Made by a program: the position numbers and the translations under genes. This document shows, in pieces, positions 28,201 through 36,594 of a DNA stretch of 64,000 nucleotides (position 1 is its first letter; every line of letters starts with the position of its first letter). The notes under the pieces were generated by a model. That model was not told the origin of the DNA. It made no database searches and worked only from the letters and a program-made list of their open reading frames with translations. Source of the stretch: a virus; IMG/VR virus record IMGVR_UViG_3300020469_000001, positions 1-64,000 of that record. One strand, 5' to 3'.

Positions 28201-29401
28201 CTCTACTCTGATCTGCAACCATTCTAGCATTTTGTGCTCTTAGAATTTTTACTGTTTTTAAATGTTCTGCACGACTATTATTTTCGAACTTAATCATTAT
28301 AGATTCTTTAGCACTAACAGCTTTAGAATAAGCTGCAATATCTGCTTTTGTTCCTGTGCCAGATGATAGTCTTTTGATTCTCTTTTTAGACATCATCTTA
28401 GATACTCTCAAATCTCCTGACCCTGCTACAGCTGTTGCTTGTTTTACTGCTTCAGTTCCAAGATTGGGTAAAGCCTGACTTATTAGTCCTCCAGTGATTG
28501 AAGCCGCAAATACACCAATAGCAGCTGTTGCTGATTCAATATTTTCTGTTAAGAATTTACCAAAAAATTCTGCAATTGGGCCTATAAATTCTCTTGCTTT
28601 ATTTAGAACCTCGTCAAAGGCGACCATTAGTTTGTTCAATTGGTTAACTGAATCGTCTCCTATTCTATCTGCAATAGCACCATAACGGCTTTCTGCCTGT
28701 CTGAGTACTTCATTTGCAACTGCTTGTGATTTTTGGAAAGTGGTTAATTGATTTTTGTTAAGCCCCAGAGATGCGGCATAACGAGTTGTAGCTTCTTCTA
28801 ATCTAAGTATGATACCTAATTCGTCCAAGAGTTCTGGTTCCGCTTTAGTCACACCACGAATAAGCCTGTTAAAAGAGTCTGTTGTATCTCTACCCAAAGC
28901 AACAGAAACCGTTCTAGCTGCTTGTCCTAGTTCTTTTAACATACTTGGGGAGAGTCCTGCGGACAAACCTATCGCGGTAGCTTGTGAAGCTTCCTTGAAG
29001 GTAATTTGAGCGGAAGTTGCTGCTTGAATATCTCTAGATAGAGTTCTCATTGCTCTACCTGTTGAAGCTGCAAACAACTCTTGACCTTGTTGTAATACTC
29101 TAAAGTCAGCGGCTTCTCTTAAGAATCTAAATAAAGCATCAAGTGCAAATAACTGAGCGGCTAAAGTAGCGTATGCAGGAACAAGCCCTCCAGTGATGCC
29201 TTGTGACATTTTACTGAAGTTTTTGGTTGCATTAGATGACATATTAGAAGCACCTTTCATGCCTCTATCTGCCGACCTTGCATTTTTGTCTAAGGTATTA
29301 AATGAACTACCTGCTTTTTTAGCGTCTTTATCAACCTTATTAAGGCCACTAGCAGTGACCTTAAAATCAACTGAACCGCCTTTTGTTTTCTTTCCTGCCA
29401 T
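25262..29401 (-). CDS. Tape measure protein (1379 aa)
   Basis: It is long and mostly helical. The N-terminus is Lys-rich (FKVTASGLNKVDKDAKKAGSSFNTLDK), as in phage tail tape measures. Hydrophobic stretches occur near 75-95 and 435-470 (RMAGFIGIAVMIFQMG). The C-terminus contains FAGGGIAEGPEAGYKATLHGTEAVIPLGNDRSVPVKM, the conserved tail-tape-measure C-terminal motif. It sets tail length; if the usual ~1.5 Å per residue holds, the tail would be roughly 200 nm. It follows the chaperone pair, as in lambda. Confidence 0.92.
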   Translation of the reverse strand: MAGKKTKGGSVDFKVTASGLNKVDKDAKKAGSSFNTLDKNARSADRGMKGASNMSSNATKNFSKMSQGITGGLVPAYATLAAQLFALDALFRFLREAADFRVLQQGQELFAASTGRAMRTLSRDIQAATSAQITFKEASQATAIGLSAGLSPSMLKELGQAARTVSVALGRDTTDSFNRLIRGVTKAEPELLDELGIILRLEEATTRYAASLGLNKNQLTTFQKSQAVANEVLRQAESRYGAIADRIGDDSVNQLNKLMVAFDEVLNKAREFIGPIAEFFGKFLTENIESATAAIGVFAASITGGLISQALPNLGTEAVKQATAVAGSGDLRVSKMMSKKRIKRLSSGTGTKADIAAYSKAVSAKESIMIKFENNSRAEHLKTVKILRAQNARMVADQSRGFERMKNNFKADLYEMQAVHGQVMGSMKMAGVAFGRAMNGIMRMAGFIGIAVMIFQMGKQLVDMFRDIDEEQQKAIEKTEEHTESMKSLSEEIGKTANFFREDLFAGAEERIRAVGGAFQSADIAAQIDQTERSFYVLGRDSDAVKENIGGLQMVALQLGHFDERFIEFARLLETNPVAAFNMANELKLFSDDAIRAGQSVDSMTRAQANFTKQFNAFVQKGTKIPFQDIVMSLNEYQKEQYAFKESTQLSTEEQARANAEYQITLLRLEGFVTMFKLATARQMEFVEAQRRGLTAGTALFGAKQDIKNSLKLAGQINTILAQREDIMGKQMAIENMNESMEKDFAKQKLKFAEQQLKLEKERLAMMIAEQNKFISAFGKAAEAFGNEFGTTLGKVFRGESVSMKEFGKSMVKVLTDSLGKALADRIMRISYRGTPLDPDVQMKKYSTQVEEMLEQKGRDTAKKMQAAGNDNANNAYKALDTGGKDASVNLYKAFDEGGADASKSIYDRMIAAANYHSYKIKTAERDIMIAERNRLELTKKDIDNEIATNNVLLGSGGMEGMRKEQYDIRTAIEKAAHGVYGDYTSTANSKYGDRNYSGSIIKMINAQFDSVRDFEGYSGGFGDKRKSLNNDITAAKLDAVLGIQSGDMGRARSGLESYQNLDPRILDGLKDTKIGQFFAVVEKHLSTYEANERALKGGVKTAKEYEKINSDLTKTSLNLDNSIKDLDTRIDKTGLKDLEFSDPSNTSREFNPNTGDFNTTNESTGNEAGDAYSGGAIGGGGAATFMDQTKAMFPALMGTAEGSTPAFGQFGQSVMEFGTVITQFATLTAQGLALAGKQEEAADIMMEVAKIQMALAVAEMAMKIGQYLDFIPARYGGVFNGQSFAGGGIAEGPEAGYKATLHGTEAVIPLGNDRSVPVKMQGSGGNNNVNVTVNVDQNGNADTLLTGDGARELGKVIASVAQDTIAKEQRSGGLLSSI

Positions 29402-29794
29402 TTACTTTGTTCTCGCTTTTCTTTTATCGGCGTCGTGCTTTCTTTTAACTTCTTCGTTTATTGCACTTCCGCGTTCTCCGTCTATTGCTTTCACAAAATA
29501 GACTACAGTTTTCTTATCTTCGATTTCGTAAATATTGAGCAAATCCATGAGTCCTGCCATGCTTTTACCCATGTACATACCATTCATCCCTTCCCATACA
29601 TCTTGTAACATACTGTATATAAAAAATGCCATCTGCACTTCGTATGGATACATATCCATGGCAGGTGGCATTCTATCAGGGTCAGGTTCTTCTCCTGTTT
29701 GCTCACAAATAGCGAGGTATTTATCTATGTCAATATTTTTATCTTTATATTGTCTTTTTATGAGAGCAAGTATATATTCTACTTGCTCTTTGTA
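29402..29794 (-). CDS. T-like segment of the tail assembly chaperone, made by -1 frameshift (gpGT-like)
   Basis: In the -1 frame relative to the upstream chaperone gene, the reading frame is open from the slippery site through YKEQVEYILALIKRQYKD to the stop at 29402. A methionine at 29671 gives an 89-residue form, but there is no good start context and the continuous frame upstream shows it is the extension of a fusion. The product would be 139 residues of the first frame plus about 130 of this one, like lambda gpGT, which recruits tube protein to the tape measure. Confidence 0.8.
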   Translation of the reverse strand, partial: YKEQVEYILALIKRQYKDKNIDIDKYLAICEQTGEEPDPDRMPPAMDMYPYEVQMAFFIYSMLQDVWEGMNGMYMGKSMAGLMDLLNIYEIEDKKTVVYFVKAIDGERGSAINEEVKRKHDADKRKARTK

Positions 29795-30210
29795 AAATTT
29801 TCTAGATCGCCCAACATTTCAGATACCCAGTTATCAAATTCGCTAGAATTCTTAACCATAAGTTCTGCGTTTTCTACTGAAAACTCAAGTGTATCTTCTG
29901 GGTTTACCGCACTAATATCTACTAATAGAAGCTCTTCTAAGTACTTATATTTTAAGCCTGTCCAGCCCTTGATGACTGCCTTAGAATATTCTACTAAGAA
30001 TTTGTCATTATCAAGCTGTTCTTCGTAAGCCCTTGTCCTTTTATTTAGAACCTGTTTTACACTTCTGTTTCTGAGTTTTAGCAATTCTTCTCTTGCTAAA
30101 TATGTTAGTCTGATTTCGAAACCTTCCATTCCTGGAAACTCGATACCAACTGTTTTGCTTGGAGTTAACAAACTCTTCAGTGATACTGATTTTACTTTCT
30201 TTTCTTCCAT
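29779..30210 (-). CDS. Tail assembly chaperone (lambda gpG-like, 143 aa)
   Basis: The protein lies between the tail tube and tape-measure genes. It begins MEEKKVKSVSLKSLLTPSKTVGIEFPGMEGFEIRLTYLAREELLKLRNR and is helical and charged, as in phage tail chaperones. Unshifted translation ends at TAG 29779-29781. It coats the tape measure during tube assembly and is absent from virions in known systems. Confidence 0.8.
   Translation of the reverse strand: MEEKKVKSVSLKSLLTPSKTVGIEFPGMEGFEIRLTYLAREELLKLRNRSVKQVLNKRTRAYEEQLDNDKFLVEYSKAVIKGWTGLKYKYLEELLLVDISAVNPEDTLEFSVENAELMVKNSSEFDNWVSEMLGDLENFTKSK
29794..29800 (-). promoter_or_regulatory. Programmed -1 ribosomal frameshift site
   Basis: Reading leftward, codons GAA AAT TTT contain A_AAT_TTT, a canonical X_XXY_YYZ heptamer placed 12 bases before the stop codon TAG. 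Slippage by -1 joins the gpG-like frame to the downstream frame, as in lambda and most siphophages. Confidence 0.8.
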
Positions 30211-30227
30211 TCTTATTCCTATAAAGT

Positions 30228-30245
30228 GGGAGGCCGAAGCCTCCC
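30228..30245 (-). terminator. Stem-loop after the tail tube gene (UUCG loop)
   Basis: Leftward GGGAGGC-TTCG-GCCTCCC forms a 7-bp GC-rich stem with an exceptionally stable tetraloop, 16 bases after the tube-protein stop. It is followed by ACTTTAT rather than a full U-run, so it is more likely a partial terminator or mRNA 3'-end stabiliser that favours tube protein over the chaperone. Confidence 0.65.
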
Positions 30246-30260
30246 GTTAGTTTAATTTAA

Positions 30261-31484
30261 TTACGCACCTACGTAAGTAACTTTTACTTCGTTTGTTGCG
30301 CTAGCAGCAGTTCCTGATGATAAATCTGATGGTAAACCATGGAAGGCTACGTCAACAGATACAACATCGTCAAAACTATGCTGTGGTAATTCAAGGTGGG
30401 CTTTCCCTACTTCAACATTACATCTAGGTGTCTGGCCTGAGCCACCAATACTAAATGTTAAGTCAAAAGCGTTAGTAATAACTCCTCTTGATTCCTGTAA
30501 TCTTTCAAATAAATCTAATGATCCATTTGCTGTATCATTTAAGTAACAAGTAAAGTTACCTGATACGGATCTTGTGCCCATTACGTGTCCTAATGGGACA
30601 TTAACAGAACCTAATGTATCTGGGGTTAGGTAAGTAAGATTATTTTCAATTGTAATATTACCACCTGTTAATGTAACACCGTAAGTTACATCACTACCGT
30701 CAACATTTAATGCGCCTAATGTACCTGTTGATTCTGATACATCGAAGCTGATTGCTAAGTCTGTTAATTTTTGTCTAATATAGTTAGTAGTTGTATCAAC
30801 TCCTTCTCTAATTAAACCTTTGGTTGTTGTTCCAGTCGCTGCTGTATTAATACTTGCAACTTCTTCAACTGTTTTACCATTTCCTGACCATCCAACTTGT
30901 GCAATACCGTCAATATCAAAATCAATTGATGCTGACCCAACTGAACAATTAGCTAGTTTATAAACTGTTACGCCTTCTGTTCCTGTTGCATACACTTCTG
31001 TATTAGTATCCTTAGCTGCTCCAAGTACAAAGTACATGTTGAAGTCGCCAAGAGTTACTTGGTTAGAGTTGGCAAAGTTAAACTCAGCTTTTGCCGTGTC
31101 GCCTGCATAGTCGCCACCCATAGCCTTGTCATAAGTATTTGCAGACATAGCGGCCCATAAAGGACCCTCGACTGCATAATGTGCGCCACTATCAGCATGA
31201 TCTCCACTAGCCATTTTAGCATTACTGCCTGACTTAGTAGGTCTCATATATGTACTGAAGCTCCATTCAGCTGGTGCAAAAGAGTCAGTAAACATTGCTC
31301 TACCTCTTTTACTGTAGCCTGATGAGTTTGCGGCTTCGTTCAGTGTGACTTCCGAAGTATTTGTTCCTTGGCTAAAAGAGAAACCGTCTAATACAGGTAA
31401 TTCAAATAACGCTGTAGTTCCGGCAGTTCCATCTTCTGACCATTCCATAAATACTTTGGTATCTCTACTAAAGAAAAATGCCAT
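30261..31484 (-). CDS. Major tail tube protein (407 aa)
   Basis: The protein opens MAFFFSRDTKVFMEW and continues LPVLDGFSFSQGTNTSEVTLNEA, like the phage tail-tube family. The rest is beta-rich and acidic (SASIDFDIDGIAQVGWSG, VNVPLGHVMGTRSVSGNFTCYL). At 407 residues it is larger than lambda gpV, suggesting an inserted or C-terminal Ig-like decoration. It has a good ribosome site (GGAGAAAAGAT) and is followed by a strong hairpin, as expected for an abundant virion component. Confidence 0.8.
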   Translation of the reverse strand: MAFFFSRDTKVFMEWSEDGTAGTTALFELPVLDGFSFSQGTNTSEVTLNEAANSSGYSKRGRAMFTDSFAPAEWSFSTYMRPTKSGSNAKMASGDHADSGAHYAVEGPLWAAMSANTYDKAMGGDYAGDTAKAEFNFANSNQVTLGDFNMYFVLGAAKDTNTEVYATGTEGVTVYKLANCSVGSASIDFDIDGIAQVGWSGNGKTVEEVASINTAATGTTTKGLIREGVDTTTNYIRQKLTDLAISFDVSESTGTLGALNVDGSDVTYGVTLTGGNITIENNLTYLTPDTLGSVNVPLGHVMGTRSVSGNFTCYLNDTANGSLDLFERLQESRGVITNAFDLTFSIGGSGQTPRCNVEVGKAHLELPQHSFDDVVSVDVAFHGLPSDLSSGTAASATNEVKVTYVGA

Positions 31485-31498
31485 ATCTTTTCTCCTAT

Positions 31499-31960
31499 TT
31501 AATATCGAATCTCGATTGTAATTTCACCTACACCGAGAGGTTCGAGTACTCCTTCATCTGTAGTAACAGTTCCAATAGTTGTTTGAACTGTTCCTTGAGA
31601 TGCTCCTGTTGAGTCGTAGTACGTTAAGGGATCTTTATCCTCTAGTACTGTTTCAACATCTTCTAACAATTCTTCGAGTGCTTCAATGACATCATCATCA
31701 TCAGAAACATAACATCGAACTGTTAATCTTAAAAATCTAAACCTAAACCCACCACCGTCATATTCACGAGTTTCGGCTCCTGCTCCTATATGTATAGTCG
31801 GGAACTCTGTAACTTCATCCCAAAATTTTAGTCTGCGTTCTACTTTAGAAACAGCTGACCTAAATGGTGGGCTTCCGTTTATTTGTTCTAGTTCCATAGC
31901 TAGAGCTTCTACAATGGCGCGTCTACGCGTGGTGTGTTTCCTTGCTAAACTGCTTTCCAT
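31499..31960 (-). CDS. Tail terminator-like protein (lambda gpU family, 153 aa)
   Basis: The helix-then-strands plan (RRRAIVEALAMELEQI; VTEFPTIHIGAGAETREY; FRFLRLTVRCYV; DVIEALEELLEDVETVL; IGEITIEIRY) is that of the tail terminator/completion family that caps the tube and joins it to the head. Its place directly before the tube gene agrees. The stop is 15 bases upstream of the tube start. Confidence 0.7.
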   Translation of the reverse strand: MESSLARKHTTRRRAIVEALAMELEQINGSPPFRSAVSKVERRLKFWDEVTEFPTIHIGAGAETREYDGGGFRFRFLRLTVRCYVSDDDDVIEALEELLEDVETVLEDKDPLTYYDSTGASQGTVQTTIGTVTTDEGVLEPLGVGEITIEIRY

Positions 31961-33627
31961 TATACTCTCCTAACTCTAAGGAATCTATCTCCTATTATAC
32001 TCTGTGCGATTTCTCTTACAGACTCCCCAATAATCTTTCTTGGGTCTCTTTGTGTGCTACCTTGTGCGTTGCCTGGTTCAAAAGTCTCATATGGGTCTCT
32101 CATATAAGTATAGTTTACATTTACACCGCCTCTTGGGCCTACCATAACATCTTCTGCTCTTGCACTACTTGCAAATCTTCCTGACCTAAAGTTTAGTGCA
32201 GGGCTTGTCATTTTTGAAGCAACAACTTTTGGTAGTGCTTCATTTAACAAGGCTTCTAATGCTAAAGGATTATCTTCAGTACGCATTCTTGCTTCCTTGC
32301 CGCCTCCGTACTTAACCTGTCTTAACGCTGCTCCCGATACTACTCTTTTCTTTGCTTTCTTCCCTTTTCCAGTAACACCTCTTGCTTTACTTTCTTCTTT
32401 GTGTTTATATTTTGCATCTGCAAAAAGTTTTTTATTTATCTTAAAGCGCATGTCGGGCATACCACTTGAAGTTTTCATACTCATTGCTACTTTTGCAAAG
32501 ACACCTCTTTCAGCCATTTCTACTAAAGAAAGTGAGCCTTTTTCAGTAGGATTATAATTTTTCGCTAATTTAGTATATAAATCTGCAAAAAATCCATCTA
32601 ACCCTGTTCCATCTAATCCATCCCCTTTATCAGCATATTTTGCTAGAGCTTTTTTATCTTGGTGTCCTAAAACAACAGTAATAATTACAGATTTTAGTGC
32701 TACAACACCTTCTCCCTGCCTATCAAATATATCAATCTTGTTAATACCTCTTAACTTATATGCAGAGTTAAAAGCAGTATTAATATCATACTGAACTTTA
32801 TTTAGTGCTAGTTCTTTCTTACTTCCAGGCCTAGCTGATATTTCACCTTTCATAAGAGGATCAAAAGCTGATTCTAAAAAGTCTACTAGTCTTGCAGTAG
32901 AATCGTTTCTTGCTCCTGCATCGCTACCTGCAAACCCTGCGTTAGAAGCTTGGGCTTTTGTAACAGCATGGTGTCTTTGATGCTGTGCCGCTCTAACAGG
33001 AATAAATCTTCTTGCCCCTTTTGTAGTATTAAAATGTTGAGAAGCATCTGTTCCCGAGTCATCTTGATACTGATTTGCATATTTCTTTGCATCCGCATGC
33101 AGTCCATTAGCAGTATGTCCCATTATCATTTTCAGAACATCTTTAATTATCGGTAAATCAGCGTCTGAAGGTGACTTATACATAGTAAAATTTTGATAAA
33201 ATCTTACTTTATAGTCTCTACCTTGAGAATGAATAGTAACTTGATTACCAGCAGATGGATCGTACCTTCTGTCTATAGGTAAATCAACTCCCGTAGCTTT
33301 ATCCTTTTTTAGAGTACTTGCTAAAACATCAAATCCTGCAGATTTGTACTTCCCTTTTAACAAGTTCACACCCATTCTTTTAGTGTAACCCTGCGCCGCT
33401 ATTCTTTCTAATCTAGGTTTTATTAGTCGCCATTCTTTAGCATTTAATCCTCTAGGTTGTTTTCTCAAATATAGTGCTACTTCTGTTACAATATAATTAA
33501 CTATCCATTCTTGAGTATAAAAGCTTTCTGTAATATATCTTTTACTCTGATTCTTTGTAGATACTTTAGACCCTGGATAATGTGCGAGAAATTTATCAAT
33601 TTCTCCAAACATTGTATCAAGAGCCAT
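31960..33627 (-). CDS. Large neck-region virion protein of unknown type (555 aa)
   Basis: The gene abuts the head-tail connector gene (one-base overlap) and the tail terminator gene, where siphophages encode a small neck protein; here it is 555 residues. The C-terminal ~90 residues (LNFRSGRFASSARAEDVMVGPRGGVNVNYTYMRDPYETF) resemble that neck family. The middle contains basic segments (KARGVTGKGKKAKKRVV) and a His-rich stretch (AAQHQRHHAV). I infer a fused neck protein with an additional internal-virion or DNA-contacting domain. Confidence 0.5.
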   Translation of the reverse strand: MALDTMFGEIDKFLAHYPGSKVSTKNQSKRYITESFYTQEWIVNYIVTEVALYLRKQPRGLNAKEWRLIKPRLERIAAQGYTKRMGVNLLKGKYKSAGFDVLASTLKKDKATGVDLPIDRRYDPSAGNQVTIHSQGRDYKVRFYQNFTMYKSPSDADLPIIKDVLKMIMGHTANGLHADAKKYANQYQDDSGTDASQHFNTTKGARRFIPVRAAQHQRHHAVTKAQASNAGFAGSDAGARNDSTARLVDFLESAFDPLMKGEISARPGSKKELALNKVQYDINTAFNSAYKLRGINKIDIFDRQGEGVVALKSVIITVVLGHQDKKALAKYADKGDGLDGTGLDGFFADLYTKLAKNYNPTEKGSLSLVEMAERGVFAKVAMSMKTSSGMPDMRFKINKKLFADAKYKHKEESKARGVTGKGKKAKKRVVSGAALRQVKYGGGKEARMRTEDNPLALEALLNEALPKVVASKMTSPALNFRSGRFASSARAEDVMVGPRGGVNVNYTYMRDPYETFEPGNAQGSTQRDPRKIIGESVREIAQSIIGDRFLRVRRV

Positions 33628-34223
33628 TAAATTACTACTCTATATAAATCCAGTACTCTTTTTATGTGGTCTGGAAAATCTGAAGAAGTTCTTATACCCG
33701 AAGTTCCTTGATTTTGTACTTGCGCGCCACCTAATGTTCTTCTTTCTTTGTGTTCGTCTCTCATATAGTAATTTACTAAGTCAAAGAGTGCTAATTGTAA
33801 ATCTTTAGGAGTAGTGGCATATCCAGCTTTGTATGTAATTCTGACTGCCCCCATACCTTTTGCCCAATTTTTGGGATTTCCACTCGTATGTGTTCTGATT
33901 ATCGCATCAGATTCAGTATCAACATAGTATTCATAGTTACCTGTCGTCAATTCTACATAAGGTTCTGAGTAAGCTGTTCTTTCTTCTACTTTTGAAACCT
34001 CTACTAGCGGACTCTCACTCGTAATTACGGTTGTTGTCGCTGTATCGTTCATTGAGAAAGTCTCAACTTTGCTTGTGCTATAAAAATCTATAAAACTTAT
34101 TCCACAATATTTCTTTACTAAGTCAGATACCTGAGGTACTATAACTGCAAGACGGTCGTCATCCTTCTCTCCTCTGAGACCCTCTGCATCTTTGTATTCT
34201 GCTACTGTAATTAAATCTGCCAT
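33627..34223 (-). CDS. Head-tail connector (gp6/adaptor-like, 198 aa)
   Basis: MADLITVAEYKDAEGLRGEKDDDRLAVIVPQVSDLVKKYCGISF is the helical N-terminus typical of the HK97 gp6-type adaptor family, followed by a beta insertion (VEERTAYSEPYVELTTGNYEYYVD) and a helical end (DLQLALFDLVNYYMRDEHKERRTLGG). It connects the portal to the tail. Its location after the capsid gene is standard. Confidence 0.75.
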   Translation of the reverse strand: MADLITVAEYKDAEGLRGEKDDDRLAVIVPQVSDLVKKYCGISFIDFYSTSKVETFSMNDTATTTVITSESPLVEVSKVEERTAYSEPYVELTTGNYEYYVDTESDAIIRTHTSGNPKNWAKGMGAVRITYKAGYATTPKDLQLALFDLVNYYMRDEHKERRTLGGAQVQNQGTSGIRTSSDFPDHIKRVLDLYRVVI

Positions 34224-34231
34224 AATAAAGT

Positions 34232-34253
34232 GGTGGGTTATAGGTAACCCACC
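34232..34253 (-). terminator. Stem-loop after the capsid gene
   Basis: Leftward GGTGGGTTA-CCTA-TAACCCACC gives a perfect 9-bp stem 19 bases after the capsid stop. Like the hairpin after the tube gene, it is followed by ACTTTAT instead of a U-run, suggesting a shared design that shields or partly terminates the mRNA of abundant structural proteins. Confidence 0.65.
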
Positions 34254-34271
34254 AAAAACCGTAATTAGGTA

Positions 34272-36329
34272 TTAGCTACCTTTATAAGCAAATGCCCACT
34301 TAGAAGTTGCACCGTCAATTAAGTCAGTGAATCCTAATCTCTGAGAAGCCACTAGGACTCTTCTTTGATTAGCTACTTCGTAGTCAGATTCTATTGTAAC
34401 ACCTCTTAATCTTGGCATTACATAGTTTCTTGGGTATACAGCGATTGCGCCATATTTACCAGCTGCTTTAGTTGCGAATTCATCACACATGATTACTCTT
34501 GATCCGAATACTTGTCCGATTTCGCCTGATAGTTTTGTTGCCATGTCGCCAACTAGGTTAGCATCTTGGAACTCAGCATCTTCTAGTAAGTTGTAGTACA
34601 CGTCTTGTGAGACAATGTAAACAATTTCTGAAGGATTGATACCATATTTACCCATGTTCTTTCTCATGGCTAATAGGTCAGCTGCTGTAACTGCATCAGT
34701 TGCTGCGAATCCAGAAGCACCGTCTGAAGTTTCGTGGTTATCACCGTCAGCCATATTTAATAGCCCAGCAAACGCTCCTGATGAATAAACACCATTGTCG
34801 TGGTTACCAGCTAAAATAGCATTTTCGATACTTCTTGCGTGTGATCTTACCATTGACTCTCTAATTAAAGGAAGTATTGGCATGATTGCATCTTCTTCAG
34901 TCTCATTACCTAAGTATGATTGTGAAATCAACTTAACTGTTGAAAGTGTTCTTTCAGCTAAGTCTACACCACCGTAAGGTGAACCTAATGTGTCGCCTCT
35001 TTGGGCTAAGTTACCATGTGGTGAACTACCTGAAGCTGTTTGAGCTGAAGCAAATTCAGCATAACCAGCATCTGGCATGATTGGGATAATCATATTAGCA
35101 GAAGTCATAGCAATTTCTCTAAATAGAGGCGCTAAGACTAGCTCGTTTTGAATATCTCTTTCAATATTTGTTGAAACGATTTGCTCAAAGTCTGCTGAAG
35201 ATACTTGAACACCTGAGTGTTCGTTCACTTTTTGCATAATTGATTTTGAGTAGTCATTGTCCCATCCTTTCCCAGTAGCTAAACCAGCAAATTTTGCATC
35301 AATAATATCGTTTTCGAATTCCTTCTTCCAATTACCGTTTCCTTGTCTATCAGCAAAATGTCTTTTAGAATCACGAATACTCATGATTTCTTCAGATTTT
35401 TCTGCTAATTGTTTTTCAAGGGAATCGACAACTGTTTTCAGATCTTCATTCTTTTCATTGACTCTAGTTTCTAGGTCGTTCATTAGCTTTTCAGCTCCTG
35501 TTAAACCTGCTTCCACTATAGTCTTTGTTTCTTCCTGTTTTGCTTCTTGAGCAGCTTTTTCTTCAGCTTCTACTTGAGCTAGCTTTTCAGCCTGCTCTTG
35601 TACTTGCTTTACTTCAGCTGCCTTTGCTTCGGCTTGCTTCATTGCAATTTTAGTCGCAGTATCTTCTGCTACTTTTTTTGCAAATGCTTCAAGGTCGATT
35701 GAAGTTTCAGGAGATTTTCTTTCTTCTGACATATCAGTCTCCGTTGATGAGGATTTCTCCTCGCTTGGCTGCTCAATTTTAACAGCGTCTGCTGCTGCGG
35801 TTGAGTTAGCCTGTAAAATTTCTTTCTGGTAGCTTCTGTAATCTTCCATAGAATCAAATGATTTTGCTAATCCAAAGGTTGCCCCTTGGTTGCAAGGCAC
35901 TGAGACTACTGAAACTTCAAAAAGCTCCGCATCTTTTATTTTATATCCATCGGTTTCAGTCATATATTCTGAATCCTTGCATCTGAAACCAACAGAAAAT
36001 GCTCCAAGGACTCCATCTTTAACTAATTGAGTTACATCGCCGGCAGCTTTAGATATCTTTGCAGTTATCTCTAAGCCTTTATCGGTTACTTCTAAACCAC
36101 TGGCTCTGCCAATTGGTTTATTGTAATCATGGTTAAAAAGAATAATTGGATTACCTTTATAGTTTTCCAATCCGCCTTTCATCCACGCTTCTGATTCGAT
36201 AATATCTCCAGCTCTATCTAGTCCGTTTGTACTTGCAGACCCTTTGATATTAACTCCGCCATCATCAGTTTCACCTAATGATTTAAAAGTGCTAGTCCAT
36301 TGATATATCTTTTCGTTATTTTTTGACAT
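34272..36329 (-). CDS. Fused prohead protease, scaffold and HK97-fold major capsid protein (685 aa)
   Basis: Residues ~10-175 are an HK97-type serine protease: ILFNHDYNKPIGRA (His), LGAFSVGFRC (Ser) and ELFEVSVVSVP. Residues ~190-320 are charged coiled coil (AEAKAAEVKQVQEQAEKLAQVEAEEKAAQEA), as in a scaffolding delta domain. From ~330 the HK97 capsid fold follows (QIVSTNIERDIQNELVLAPLFREIAMTSANMIIPIMPDAGYAEFAS; GVTIESDYEVANQRRVLVASQRLGF). The frame is uninterrupted, so the three usually separate functions are one polypeptide, presumably self-cleaved on assembly. The start overlaps the preceding small gene by 14 bp. Confidence 0.88.
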   Translation of the reverse strand: MSKNNEKIYQWTSTFKSLGETDDGGVNIKGSASTNGLDRAGDIIESEAWMKGGLENYKGNPIILFNHDYNKPIGRASGLEVTDKGLEITAKISKAAGDVTQLVKDGVLGAFSVGFRCKDSEYMTETDGYKIKDAELFEVSVVSVPCNQGATFGLAKSFDSMEDYRSYQKEILQANSTAAADAVKIEQPSEEKSSSTETDMSEERKSPETSIDLEAFAKKVAEDTATKIAMKQAEAKAAEVKQVQEQAEKLAQVEAEEKAAQEAKQEETKTIVEAGLTGAEKLMNDLETRVNEKNEDLKTVVDSLEKQLAEKSEEIMSIRDSKRHFADRQGNGNWKKEFENDIIDAKFAGLATGKGWDNDYSKSIMQKVNEHSGVQVSSADFEQIVSTNIERDIQNELVLAPLFREIAMTSANMIIPIMPDAGYAEFASAQTASGSSPHGNLAQRGDTLGSPYGGVDLAERTLSTVKLISQSYLGNETEEDAIMPILPLIRESMVRSHARSIENAILAGNHDNGVYSSGAFAGLLNMADGDNHETSDGASGFAATDAVTAADLLAMRKNMGKYGINPSEIVYIVSQDVYYNLLEDAEFQDANLVGDMATKLSGEIGQVFGSRVIMCDEFATKAAGKYGAIAVYPRNYVMPRLRGVTIESDYEVANQRRVLVASQRLGFTDLIDGATSKWAFAYKGS

Positions 36330-36594
36330 CTTTAACTTCCTTTTTTACAGGTGCTTTCTTAGGTGCAGGTTTCTTAACTTCCTTTACCTTAGGTTTTGCA
36401 ACTGCTACTTGGACAGGATATCTTTTCTTAACAACTGACAGTACTCTATTCCAAGAACCAAATGCTCTTTTAAGCATAAAGTCTTTAACAGGTACATCGT
36501 TGCCAAAACTTTTATAGGTTACTAAATCCATAGTTTCAACGCCTTTGCTGGCTATGAAATCGGATAAAGCCTTTACCATCATGTCTTTTGTCAT
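36316..36594 (-). CDS. Small basic Ala/Lys/Pro-tailed head protein (92 aa)
   Basis: The N-terminal half (MTKDMMVKALSDFIASKGVETMDLVTYKSFGNDVPVKDFMLKRAFGSWNRVLS) looks like a small helical DNA-binding domain, and the C-terminal 35 residues are Lys/Pro/Ala repeats (KPKVKEVKKPAPKKAPVKK) as in histone-tail-like proteins. The start overlaps the portal stop (ATGA). It may be packaged with DNA or act on portal/protease assembly; unknown. Confidence 0.6.
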   Translation of the reverse strand: MTKDMMVKALSDFIASKGVETMDLVTYKSFGNDVPVKDFMLKRAFGSWNRVLSVVKKRYPVQVAVAKPKVKEVKKPAPKKAPVKKEVKDVKK

